A DNA stretch of 43,334 bases from contig JAGAPT010000035.1 in the NCBI GenBank assembly GCA_017623115.1, positions 1 through 43,334 on the forward strand. The letters run 5' to 3'. Positions 7,439 through 15,757 of this stretch are shown piece after piece. Within the stretch, counting starts at the first letter, position 1. The number at the start of each line of letters is the position of its first letter. Position numbers and translations under genes: made by a program. The notes beneath the pieces were generated by a model. It searched no databases. It was not told where the DNA came from and was given only the letters and a program-made list of their open reading frames with translations. This DNA comes from Alistipes sp. (GTDB lineage: Bacteria; Bacteroidota; Bacteroidia; Bacteroidales; Rikenellaceae).

Positions 7439-9268
7439 TTATTCGATGGTAATCGTGAAATCGCTGTTGTAGTTGACGCGCATCCAATCTTGGTTGACGT
7501 GGTTGGCGGTCGGTGCAGCCTGCTTGAAGCGGTAGAGCGTTTTCAGCGGCTCATAGCGACGGTCCTCCATGTCGTATTCAATATCGTTAAACATAGCCGG
7601 CACAAAAATCATGGCTGCATCGTATCCTCGGTAGGAGTAGAGCGATGGCAATGAACCGAAAGCCCGGATGTAGGCACGGTCGAAGTCGGCTACCACCTCG
7701 GCATCACGTTTGGCGTGATAGGTCGTAAAGAATACAACACGATTTTTGAAGAAGATGGTGCGGTCGATGTTCGTATAGCGATTCCAACGGGAATTGCCGA
7801 AGACGCTATATTTCGGGGTACGTAGCGAGCGAGCTCGCAGATTGGTGTCGGCCGACGCCAATGCAGCCAAGATGCGGTCGACCTCAATCTCGTTGTCCGA
7901 AAGAATGAAGTAGAGGTTCTCCTCCTCGTTGTCCAGGATGGGGCTCAGATCGCTCGGATTGAGCTCATCCTCTTTGAGCTTTACCGAGGGGTGTACGTAG
8001 CGGTATTCGTGCTTCGTATGAGGTCGTTCGCCAAGGAGTGCGAGCAGTTCCTCTTCAAAAGCACGATCATTCGACTCGCCATAGATGAAGGTGATGCGCT
8101 TGCCATCCAACAGTGATTGCGCTTTGTCGTACTTTTTAGCCGGATCGGGAGCCATCTGAAACAACACATCGCTTTGCAACTCTTCGATATGCGCCAAGGG
8201 TGATACGACCGGTGTGGGGATTGTGTTTTGCTCGGCCAAGGGCACGATGATTTGCAACTCCTCTTCGTAGACCGGCCCGATGATGAGCTGCGTCATACGG
8301 AAGGCGGCATCCTGCTCGCAGAGTCCTTTCAGATAGCCGGTGTCGCGCTTCGTGTCATACAAGGTCAGGTCAACCGAGTGGCCATAGCGTGTACGCACGC
8401 TATCCAAACCCAGCAGGAATCCTTCATAGAAGTCCATGTAGTTGGGATTTGGCATGCGACCGTTGCTCATGGGCAACAAGAGCGATACCCGCAGGGGGTC
8501 GCAATTGCACAAGGCTCGGAACTCCACCTCGCGCGATGCTGCTACCTCTTGAATCGGATTTTCCACAGTTGTCTCCGTGGCTGTCTGCTCCTCCTCGGGT
8601 TGTGGCAGGCGAAGAATGGCTCCTACCTTCAAATCGGCTGCCTGCAGCCCGTTATTCAGCGTAGAGAGTTCCTCCTCACTGATGCCGTGACGACGAGCCA
8701 ACGAGTAGAACGTGTCGCCCTTTTGCACGACATAATATTGCTCGCCTTCGGGGGCGACGCTGTTCAGTCGCTCATTGTATGCGCTCCATTGAGCTTCACT
8801 TTCGGCTGCATTGCTCTTTCCAATCCCCTTTTTGCGAATCAGGATGCGCTGACCCGGCGACAGATGCGTAGGGTCGATGTCGGGGTTGTCCTCAATGATG
8901 GTTTGCACAGCAATCTCGTAAATGCGGGCAATGCCATAGAGCGTCTCTCCCTTTACCACATAATGTGACGAGAAGGTCTTATTCAGTTTACGCTCCGAGG
9001 GCTCTGGTTTATTGGTTGGCTGTTCTGCAACCGGAATTTTGAGTGTCTCTCCAGCCTTTAACCCATCTGCGGCCGAGCGATTATGGTGCGTGATGAGTTC
9101 CTCGCTCACGTCGTAAGCTTTGGCTAACGAATAGAGGGTCTCCCCCGCCGCTACGGCGTGGATATAATATTTTGCACCATTGATGTAGACGATGGTTTTT
9201 GAACGCTCAATAGCCGATGCCGTGCATAACCAGCAGAGCATCAGTAGCGCAGTGCAGAGTCTTTTCAT
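7439..9268 (-). CDS. Exported protein with three LysM domains and a periplasmic-binding-protein-like domain
   Basis: 609 residues. A signal peptide (about 1-19, ending CTASA) is followed by three LysM repeats, at about 32-80 (starting HAVAAGETLYSLA), 99-145 (VVKGETLYGIA) and 179-223 (VVQKGDTFYSLA). These bind peptidoglycan N-acetylglucosamine. From about 255 onward the sequence reads as a type-1 periplasmic binding protein fold (RVSLLLPM, GPVYEEELQIIVPLAEQ, SYRGYDAAMIF), like amino-acid ABC transporter receptors or LpoA. No permease or ATPase gene is adjacent, so a transport role is unlikely. A wall-anchored sensor or a synthase activator is more plausible, but that is inference. It overlaps no neighbour and sits in the dnaN-rex operon. 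Confidence 0.83.
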   Translation of the reverse strand: MKRLCTALLMLCWLCTASAIERSKTIVYINGAKYYIHAVAAGETLYSLAKAYDVSEELITHHNRSAADGLKAGETLKIPVAEQPTNKPEPSERKLNKTFSSHYVVKGETLYGIARIYEIAVQTIIEDNPDIDPTHLSPGQRILIRKKGIGKSNAAESEAQWSAYNERLNSVAPEGEQYYVVQKGDTFYSLARRHGISEEELSTLNNGLQAADLKVGAILRLPQPEEEQTATETTVENPIQEVAASREVEFRALCNCDPLRVSLLLPMSNGRMPNPNYMDFYEGFLLGLDSVRTRYGHSVDLTLYDTKRDTGYLKGLCEQDAAFRMTQLIIGPVYEEELQIIVPLAEQNTIPTPVVSPLAHIEELQSDVLFQMAPDPAKKYDKAQSLLDGKRITFIYGESNDRAFEEELLALLGERPHTKHEYRYVHPSVKLKEDELNPSDLSPILDNEEENLYFILSDNEIEVDRILAALASADTNLRARSLRTPKYSVFGNSRWNRYTNIDRTIFFKNRVVFFTTYHAKRDAEVVADFDRAYIRAFGSLPSLYSYRGYDAAMIFVPAMFNDIEYDMEDRRYEPLKTLYRFKQAAPTANHVNQDWMRVNYNSDFTITIE

Positions 9269-9283
9269 GCGTTTGGTTCTCTC

Positions 9284-10048
9284 CTATTGTTTCTCGCGCA
9301 GACGAATTGCGGTCAGCACATGCTTGGTGTACTGCGGGAACTGCCCGTTCATCATCCAGCTGTAATAGCCCGGGTCGCGTCGTAACACCTCGACCACCGA
9401 TTGACCTTTGTATTTGCCAAAACCGAAAATTTCCTCCTCCTTATCGTTGTAGAGGATACATCCGGCGAAATCGGCCGAGCGTCCGCGTGACGAGTATTCA
9501 GCCAAAAACTCGATGTCGTTTTCGAGGTCGTCGTAGCGGTCGAGCTGTGCTTTGAGCACCTCGTAAGTGGCGCGGGTGTCGGCTTCAGCCGAGTGTGCGT
9601 CGTCGAGATTTTGGTCGCAATAAAATTTATATGCAGCCACCAACGTGCGTTGCTCCTTCTTGTGGAAGATGTTCTGCACGTCGACAAAGTGGCGACGTTT
9701 GAGGTCTACCTCGACCCCTACCCGGAGAAATTCCTCTGCCAAGATTGGCAAATCGAAACGATTCGAGTTGAATCCTCCGAAATCGCATCCCTGAATAAAT
9801 TGCGCCAACGATTTGGCCACCTGGGCAAAGGTGGGTTGATCCTTCACATCCTCATCCGTGATGCCGTGCACGGCCGTTGCTTCGGCCGGGATAGGCATCT
9901 CGGGATTGAGGCGTCGTGTGCGGGTAATCTCCTCGCCGTCAGGCATGACCTTAATCATCGAAATCTCGACAATACGGTCGTTGGCGGTATCTACTCCGGT
10001 TGTTTCGAGGTCGAAAAAGACAATGGGTCTTTTCAACTTGAGCTTCAT
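9284..10048 (-). CDS. DnaQ-family 3'-5' exonuclease with C-terminal DUF3820-like segment
   Basis: 254-residue DEDDh exonuclease resembling DNA polymerase III epsilon. Exo I is FFDLETTG with Asp13 and Glu15; Exo II includes NSNRFDLPIL with Asp99; Exo III is HSAEADTRAT with His152 and Asp157. All four metal ligands and the histidine are present, so it should be active. After the nuclease domain, about residues 205-254 (FGFGKYKGQSV, then YYSWMM) match the DUF3820 type seen appended to such exonucleases. It is placed 21 bases downstream of dnaN. Proofreading or repair is likely, but whether it binds the polymerase cannot be told here. Confidence 0.88.
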   Translation of the reverse strand: MKLKLKRPIVFFDLETTGVDTANDRIVEISMIKVMPDGEEITRTRRLNPEMPIPAEATAVHGITDEDVKDQPTFAQVAKSLAQFIQGCDFGGFNSNRFDLPILAEEFLRVGVEVDLKRRHFVDVQNIFHKKEQRTLVAAYKFYCDQNLDDAHSAEADTRATYEVLKAQLDRYDDLENDIEFLAEYSSRGRSADFAGCILYNDKEEEIFGFGKYKGQSVVEVLRRDPGYYSWMMNGQFPQYTKHVLTAIRLREKQ

Positions 10049-10069
10049 TGCGTGCTCTGTTTAGGGCTG

Positions 10070-11194
10070 TTAGGCGTTAATCATCATCGGCATGAGCAGC
10101 ATGAGCGTCGAGGAGCTCTGCTTGTCGTCATAAACCGGTTTGAAGACTCCGGCACGGGTCGAGTCAGCCAACTCGATGAGCACGGTCGGCGTATCCACGT
10201 TCGAGAGAATCTCTACGAGGAAGGTCGACTTGAAGCCAATCGAGATGGGCTGGCCGTCGTAACTGCACGAGATGGTCTCGTTGGCCGACATTGAGAAGTC
10301 GATATCCTGTGCCGTCAACGTAATCTTGTTGTCGGCAATATCCATGCGGATGAGGTTCGTCGTCGGGTTCGAGCAGACAGCCACACGCTTGATGCCGTTC
10401 ATCAACTCGATGCGGTCGATGAGGAGCTTGTTGGGGTTGGCGGCCGGAATAACGGCATTGTAGTTCGGGTAGGTACCCTCAATCAGACGGCATACGAGTG
10501 TGTGGTTCTTCAGTTCGAAGCAGGCATTCTTCGAATCGAACGACAGACGGATGTCATCCTCCTCTTTGAGCAATACGCTCTTGAGCAGGTTGGCCGGCTT
10601 CTTGGGAAGGATAAACGAGGCTGCTACCTCGTTGGCGCACTCCGACTCATATTTCACCAACTTGTGGGCGTCGGTACCTACAAAGGTAAGCGTATCGGGT
10701 TGCAGGTTGATGAAGATACCATTCATCACGGGACGCAACTCGTCGTCGGCCGTAGCAAAGATGCTCTTGTTGATACCATTGACCAGCAAATCAACATCGA
10801 GGGTCAACTCTTTGCGCTCGGGGTTGAGCTGCGGTACAGCCGGATAGCTTACGGCACTGGCACCCGGAATCGAGAGCGAACCGCTCTTCCAGCTGATGCG
10901 AATCTCCCAGCTTTGCTCGTTGACCTCGATGGTCAGCGGCATCTCGGGGAACTCCTTCAGTGAATCGAGCATCTGCTTGGCGGGTGCGGCAATGCGACCT
11001 TCAGCCTCGCAGTTATCCACCGACAACGAACCGATGAGCGTCGTTTCCAGATCCGAAGCGGTTACCTTCAGCGTGCCACCCTCCAATTCCATCAGGAAGT
11101 GGCCGAGGATGGGAAGCGTGTTTTTGTTGCTGATGATTTTGCCGGTAGTGGCGAGCAACGACAGCAGTGCCGAGCTTGATACTGTAAATTTCAT
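10070..11194 (-). CDS. dnaN: DNA polymerase III beta subunit (sliding clamp)
   Basis: 374-residue processivity clamp, the normal length. It begins MKFTVSSSALLSLL and shows the usual three-domain organisation, including NTLPILGHFLMEL, SDLETTL, the ELRPVMNGIFI strand in domain 2 and a SIGFKSTFLVEIL segment in domain 3. The C-terminus ends LLMPMMINA; the family normally ends in a short hydrophobic MPMR-type peptide, which is recognisable here in shifted form (MLLMPMMI). Unlike in many bacteria, dnaA and recF are not adjacent; instead dnaN lies between a nucleoside phosphorylase and a DnaQ-type exonuclease. Confidence 0.97.
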   Translation of the reverse strand: MKFTVSSSALLSLLATTGKIISNKNTLPILGHFLMELEGGTLKVTASDLETTLIGSLSVDNCEAEGRIAAPAKQMLDSLKEFPEMPLTIEVNEQSWEIRISWKSGSLSIPGASAVSYPAVPQLNPERKELTLDVDLLVNGINKSIFATADDELRPVMNGIFINLQPDTLTFVGTDAHKLVKYESECANEVAASFILPKKPANLLKSVLLKEEDDIRLSFDSKNACFELKNHTLVCRLIEGTYPNYNAVIPAANPNKLLIDRIELMNGIKRVAVCSNPTTNLIRMDIADNKITLTAQDIDFSMSANETISCSYDGQPISIGFKSTFLVEILSNVDTPTVLIELADSTRAGVFKPVYDDKQSSSTLMLLMPMMINA

Positions 11195-11242
11195 GGATGT
11201 TCAGTTTTTTATGTTTCTAATTCTTTATCTTTCCGTTGGGTA

Positions 11243-12118
11243 TTATAGTGTAGCCAGGCGGTCAAGAGCCGTCTGAATCATCTTCTTGACGAAGGGTTTG
11301 TAGTCGGTGCAGGCATCAAGGGCGATGCGCTGTGCGATAATCGTGCAGATGGTGGCGGCGCGGTGCCCCATCAGGGCGGCCAGGCCGGCCAACGCCGAGC
11401 CCTCCATCTCGAAATTCGTGATGCGGCGGCCTTCGTAATTGAACGACTCGATTTTGGCGTTCAACTCGGGGTCTTGCGGCTGTAGGCGTACCCAGCGACC
11501 TTGTGGCGCATAGAATCCCGGAGCCGCAATCGTGATACCTTCACGGGTGCAGTCGCGGAAGAGTTCGAGCAGTTCACGATCGGCGTCGATGAAATAGGGC
11601 GCAGGCAACTGCGGGTTCCAGCCGGTATGCTCGACGAATGCCTTCTCGATGGCCAGGTCACAGACCTCGTTGCGGCCGGCGTAATAGTTCAGCAGGCCGT
11701 CAAAACCGATGGAGGTACGAGAGAAGACCACCTCGCCTACTTTGATGTCGGGCTGAATTGCCCCCGAGGTGCCCAGGCGCACGAGTGTCAACTGCCGTTT
11801 CTCGGCCTTCTCCTGGCGGGTTGCAAAGTCGATATTGGCCAAGGCGTCGAGCTCCGTGACGGAGATGTCGATATTACCGATGCCGATACCGGTTGAGAGC
11901 ACCGTCATGCGCTTGCCGTTGTAGGTGCCGGTGACGGTGTTAAATTCGCGATTCTGGACACGGCATTCGATCTGCTCGAAATGCTCGGCAACCAAGGCTA
12001 CACGTCCCGGATCTCCAACCAAAATGACAACATCTGCCAATTGCTCGGGGAGCAGGTGGAGGTGAAAAATCGAGCCGTCGTCGTTGATAATCAACTCGGA
12101 AGAGGGAATCGTTCTCAT
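11243..12118 (-). CDS. Nucleoside phosphorylase (uridine-phosphorylase-like)
   Basis: 291-residue cytosolic enzyme of the PNP/UDP phosphorylase family, cleaving a nucleoside with phosphate to base plus ribose-1-phosphate. ILVGDPGRV near residue 32 is the N-terminal phosphate-binding loop. VLSTGIGIGNIDI and VRLGTSGAI form the core, and NFEMEGSALAGLA near 235 carries the ribose-binding Met-Glu pair. Similarity is greatest to uridine phosphorylases, but base specificity is not certain. It is the first gene of the minus-strand run and is divergent from glmM. The 120-base gap to glmM is AT-rich, but I could not identify a perfect TAnnTTTG element for it. Confidence 0.86.
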   Translation of the reverse strand: MRTIPSSELIINDDGSIFHLHLLPEQLADVVILVGDPGRVALVAEHFEQIECRVQNREFNTVTGTYNGKRMTVLSTGIGIGNIDISVTELDALANIDFATRQEKAEKRQLTLVRLGTSGAIQPDIKVGEVVFSRTSIGFDGLLNYYAGRNEVCDLAIEKAFVEHTGWNPQLPAPYFIDADRELLELFRDCTREGITIAAPGFYAPQGRWVRLQPQDPELNAKIESFNYEGRRITNFEMEGSALAGLAALMGHRAATICTIIAQRIALDACTDYKPFVKKMIQTALDRLATL

Positions 12119-12238
12119 CTTTTGTTGTTTTTTATTTTCATATTTGGCATAAAAGTAATATTTTTACATCGAATAACAAAACAATCCGACGAAAAAATCA
12201 TATTATATAGGTACAAATATCAAACCAAGCGAGAAAAA

Positions 12239-13627
12239 ATGACCCTTATTAAATCTATTTCGGGCATCCGTGGAACGATTGGCGGTGCGCAGGGCGAGAA
12301 CCTGACACCGATTGATGTCGTGAAGTTTACCACGGCCTATGTGCGTCTGATTGCCGGTCGCACGGCCGGTCGTCGCCCTACGTTGGTAGTAGGACGTGAT
12401 GCACGCCTTTCGGGCGAGTTGATGATGAATCTGGTGCGTGGCTCGTTACTGGCCGCCGGAGCCGATGTGATTGATGTCGGACTCTGCACAACACCGGGTA
12501 CGGAGATGGCTGTGATTGTCAAGCAGGCCGATGGCGGTATCATCATTACAGCATCGCATAATCCACGCCAGTGGAATGCGCTTAAGTTGTTGAATGCCAA
12601 TGGTGAGTTCCTCTCGGCTGAAGAGGGCAAGGAGGTGCTGGCGTTGGCCGAGGAGGTAGCGTATGCCTACCCTGCTGTCGATGGTATCGGCCGTGTGGTC
12701 GAATGCCTCGATTTCAATCCCGAACATATCCGTCGTGTGATGGCGCTCCCGTTGGTCGATGTCGAGGCTGTTCGACAGCGACATTTCCGCGTGGCAGTCG
12801 ATGCGGTTAACTCGGTCGGAGGTGTCGTGATTCCGCAGTTGCTGAAAGAGTTAGGCTGTGAGGTGATACCCGTCAACTGCGATCCGACGGGTGAATTTGC
12901 CCACAACCCCGAGCCGCTGCCCGAACACCTGACCGAGATTGCCGAGGTGATTCGTCGCGAGGGTGCCGATTTGGGAGTCGTTGTCGACCCTGATGTCGAT
13001 CGTTTGGCCTTCGTTAACGAGGATGGCTCGATGTTCGTCGAGGAGTATACGTTGGTGGCAGTAGCCGATTATGTGCTGTCGAAGTGTGGCGGAAACACGG
13101 TTTCGAACCTCTCCTCGTCGCGTGCTTTGCGTGATGTGACGGAGCGTCATGGCGGTAGTTATGCCGCTTCGGCTGTGGGTGAGGTCAATGTTGTTGAGAT
13201 GATGAAGCGCACGGGTGCTGTTATTGGCGGCGAGGGCAATGGCGGAGTCATCTATCCCGAGTTGCACTATGGGCGTGATGCGCTGGTGGGTGTGGCACTC
13301 TTTTTGACCCATCTGGCCAAGCAGCAAAAGCGGATGACCGAATTGCGTGCAACCTATCCGGCATACTTTGCTTCGAAAAACAAAATCGAGTTGACCCCGC
13401 AGATTGACGTAGATAAAGTATTACTTGAGATAAAATCGCGTTATTCGGATGAAAATGTGAACGATGTGGATGGTGTGAAAATTGACTTTGCGGATTGCTG
13501 GGTGCATCTGCGCAAGTCCAATACCGAGCCCATCATTCGCCTCTATACCGAGGCTCCGACCAAGGCCGAGGCCGAGGCATTGGCCGAGCGATTTATGGTC
13601 GAAATACGAGGAATTTGTAATCTATAA
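12239..13627 (+). CDS. glmM: Phosphoglucosamine mutase
   Basis: Alpha-D-phosphohexomutase of 462 residues, converting glucosamine-6-phosphate to glucosamine-1-phosphate for UDP-GlcNAc. From the ATG at 12239, the phosphoserine loop TASHNPRQWNALK contains Ser106. The metal loop DPDVDR supplies Asp250, Asp252 and Asp254, and the sugar loop is GEGNGG at 331-336. The phosphate-binding loop RKSNTEPIIRLY is near the C-terminus. The frame extends upstream to 11981, but that part runs antisense through the divergent gene and has no homology, so 12239 after an A-rich leader is the start. The GEGNGG loop differs from the GEQSGH of proteobacterial GlmM. Phosphomannomutase or phosphoglucomutase activity is the alternative. 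The glmS gene is elsewhere in the window. Confidence 0.86.
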   Translation: MTLIKSISGIRGTIGGAQGENLTPIDVVKFTTAYVRLIAGRTAGRRPTLVVGRDARLSGELMMNLVRGSLLAAGADVIDVGLCTTPGTEMAVIVKQADGGIIITASHNPRQWNALKLLNANGEFLSAEEGKEVLALAEEVAYAYPAVDGIGRVVECLDFNPEHIRRVMALPLVDVEAVRQRHFRVAVDAVNSVGGVVIPQLLKELGCEVIPVNCDPTGEFAHNPEPLPEHLTEIAEVIRREGADLGVVVDPDVDRLAFVNEDGSMFVEEYTLVAVADYVLSKCGGNTVSNLSSSRALRDVTERHGGSYAASAVGEVNVVEMMKRTGAVIGGEGNGGVIYPELHYGRDALVGVALFLTHLAKQQKRMTELRATYPAYFASKNKIELTPQIDVDKVLLEIKSRYSDENVNDVDGVKIDFADCWVHLRKSNTEPIIRLYTEAPTKAEAEALAERFMVEIRGICNL

Positions 13628-15000
13628 TGAACAATCATATGGAAAAGGTACAGAATCATATCCAAGCCAATCGGGAGCGTTATCTGGAGGAACTCTTCGA
13701 TCTGTTGCGCATTCCCTCCATTAGTGCCCAATCGGAGCATAAGCCCGACATGCAGCGCACGGCCGAGTGGCTGGCGGCTGCGCTTGTGAAGGCGGGAGCC
13801 GACCATGCCGAGGTGATGCCTACGGAGGGAAATCCGGTGGTTTTTGCCGAGAAAATCGTAAATCCCAAGGCGAAAACGGTGCTGGTCTATGGCCACTACG
13901 ACGTGATGCCGGTCGATCCGCGTGAGGAGTGGCGCACCGAGCCCTTCGAGCCGACCATTCAGGACGGTCGTATTTGGGGGCGTGGAGCCGATGACGATAA
14001 GGGGCAACTTTTTATGCACGTGGCTGCTTTCGAGGCGATGTGTGCGACCGATTCGTTGCCCTGCAACGTGAAGTTTATGTTGGAGGGCGAGGAGGAGATT
14101 GGCTCACCGAGCCTCTACGGTTTCTGCGCACGCAACAAGAAGATGCTCAAGGCTGATATTATTTTGGTGTCGGATACCTCGATGATTTCGATGGAGCAGC
14201 CTTCGATTACCTGTGGCTTGCGTGGCCTGGCCTATATGGAGGTCGAGGTGACAGGTCCCAACAAAGATCTGCACTCGGGTTTGTTTGGCGGCGCTGTGGC
14301 CAATCCGGCCAACGTGTTGTCGCGTTTGGTGGCGCAGTTGATTGATGATGAGGGGCGTGTAACAATCCCCGGATTCTACGATAAGGTGCGAGAACTAACC
14401 CCTGCCGAGCGCAAAGCCTTCAATAAAGCACCCTTCTGCCTGCGTCGCTATAAGCAGGCACTGGAGATTGGTGCTGTGGAGGGCGAAGCGGGCTATACGA
14501 CCCTGGAGCGCACCGGTGTGCGCCCGTCGCTCGATGTGAATGGTATTTGGGGTGGTTACATTGGCGAGGGAACAAAGACGGTGATTCCCTCGAAGGCCTC
14601 GGCTAAGATTTCGATGCGCCTCGTGCCCAATCAGGACCATATGGAGATTGCAAAACTCTTCGAGAAACACTTTAAGGCAATTGCTCCGAAGAGTGTGAAG
14701 GTCAAGGTGAAGTCGCTGCATGGTGGTCAGCCCTATGTGGCGCCTACCGATATGCCGGCCTATAAGGCTGCTGCCAAGGCGATTGAAACGACCTTTGGCA
14801 AGAAACCGCTCCCCTTCTATTCGGGCGGCTCGATTCCGATTATCAGTGGTTTTGAGTCGATTCTCGGTATCAAATCGCTGCTGATTGGCTTTGGTTTGTC
14901 GGAGGATGCGATCCACTCGCCCAACGAGAGTTATGGCTTGGAGCAGTTCTATAAGGGTATTGAGACCATCCCCTACTTCTATAAGTATTTTGCCGAATAA
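13627..15000 (+). CDS. M20 family metallopeptidase (dipeptidase)
   Basis: 457-residue zinc peptidase of the M20 (ArgE/DapE/CNDP-like) family. Zinc ligands and catalytic residues are visible: GHYDVMP with His90 and Asp92, RGADDDKGQ with the bridging Asp near 122, EGEEEIGS with Glu155 and Glu156, and a late histidine in AIHSPNES. A dimerisation (lid) domain lies between about 185 and 345, including GLRGLAYMEVEVTG. It has no signal peptide, so it is probably cytosolic and hydrolyses dipeptides. The ATG overlaps the glmM stop by one base (TAATG). An in-frame ATG at 13639 (MEKVQN) is an equally reasonable start. A strong terminator follows. Confidence 0.89.
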   Translation: MNNHMEKVQNHIQANRERYLEELFDLLRIPSISAQSEHKPDMQRTAEWLAAALVKAGADHAEVMPTEGNPVVFAEKIVNPKAKTVLVYGHYDVMPVDPREEWRTEPFEPTIQDGRIWGRGADDDKGQLFMHVAAFEAMCATDSLPCNVKFMLEGEEEIGSPSLYGFCARNKKMLKADIILVSDTSMISMEQPSITCGLRGLAYMEVEVTGPNKDLHSGLFGGAVANPANVLSRLVAQLIDDEGRVTIPGFYDKVRELTPAERKAFNKAPFCLRRYKQALEIGAVEGEAGYTTLERTGVRPSLDVNGIWGGYIGEGTKTVIPSKASAKISMRLVPNQDHMEIAKLFEKHFKAIAPKSVKVKVKSLHGGQPYVAPTDMPAYKAAAKAIETTFGKKPLPFYSGGSIPIISGFESILGIKSLLIGFGLSEDAIHSPNESYGLEQFYKGIETIPYFYKYFAE

Positions 15001-15017
15001 AGCAGGGGCTTAGATAG

Positions 15018-15054
15018 ACAAAAAAAAGGAGAGTGAACCTCTCCTTTTTTTTGT
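15018..15054. terminator. Bidirectional intrinsic terminator
   Basis: Perfect 16-base inverted repeat (15018-15033 and 15039-15054) with a GGAGAG/CTCTCC core flanked by eight A and eight T, and a 5-base loop. It can serve the M20 peptidase and the convergent DUF2461 gene. Confidence 0.93.
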
Positions 15055-15756
15055 TTACATCATCTCTTCGTATCCGTATTGGATGGCGCGGTTTAGTTGG
15101 TCGAGATAGGGTTTCGTGGAGCGGAACAATGCCAGCAACAACTCCTTGAAATCGGGGCGGAATAGCTCCTCGTCCGTCAGATCTCGGGCCAGGCAGTGGT
15201 CTTTGAGTTTGAGCAGTTCGTCGTATGGTGTGCCACTATCAAAGCCCACAGGGGTACGTTTGAGCGCATTCTCTTTGTCGAGCGAGAAGCCTTCGGCCGA
15301 TGCGATATGGGCGAGCATTTCGTCACCGTGGTCGATAATCTCCTCGCGGATGCTGCGCAGGATGACCGGAGGAATACATACCTGCCCGGCGGCCACAATC
15401 GAGTGGCCAATCATCGAACTGCCCTCCATCTCGGGCTCCAGATGGAGGTAGTATCCGGCCAATCCGGAGTTTTTACCCCGAGGAGCAATGAAGGCACTGA
15501 AGTGGGTTTTGTAGGGCGATTTGTCAGCCGAGAAGCGGATGTCGCGATTCATGCGATAGGTGCAATCCTTGGCTGTGAGCCCTGCCACCGAGGGGTCGAA
15601 GGCGGAGATGGCATCGATTAACTCCTCGACAAAAGCCTCGAATTGACCGCGGTAATAACGATAGCGTGGACGGTTTGCATCCATCCACGCTTTGTTGTTA
15701 TTGGCGGCTAATTCACGAAGAAACGCAAAGGTTTCGTGCAAAGTGGCCGGTGTCAT
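15055..15756 (-). CDS. DUF2461 (TIGR02453) family protein
   Basis: Protein of about 233 residues recognised as DUF2461 by its N-terminal FLRELAANNNKAWMDANR, the segment around YRMNRDIRFSADKSPYKTHF, and the FIAPRGKNSGLAGYYLHLEP run. These are the family hallmarks; the biochemical function is unknown. The frame can be opened at a TTG (15768) inside glyA, but the ATG at 15756 lies one base after the glyA stop and is the better start, giving MTPATLHETF. It is probably co-transcribed with glyA. No signal peptide or membrane segment is visible. Confidence 0.83.
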   Translation of the reverse strand: MTPATLHETFAFLRELAANNNKAWMDANRPRYRYYRGQFEAFVEELIDAISAFDPSVAGLTAKDCTYRMNRDIRFSADKSPYKTHFSAFIAPRGKNSGLAGYYLHLEPEMEGSSMIGHSIVAAGQVCIPPVILRSIREEIIDHGDEMLAHIASAEGFSLDKENALKRTPVGFDSGTPYDELLKLKDHCLARDLTDEELFRPDFKELLLALFRSTKPYLDQLNRAIQYGYEEMM

Positions 15757-15757
15757 C

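Noticed and set aside
11981-12238. 86-codon N-terminal extension of glmM
   Set aside because: Runs antisense over the divergent nucleoside phosphorylase start, and homology to GlmM begins at the ATG at 12239.
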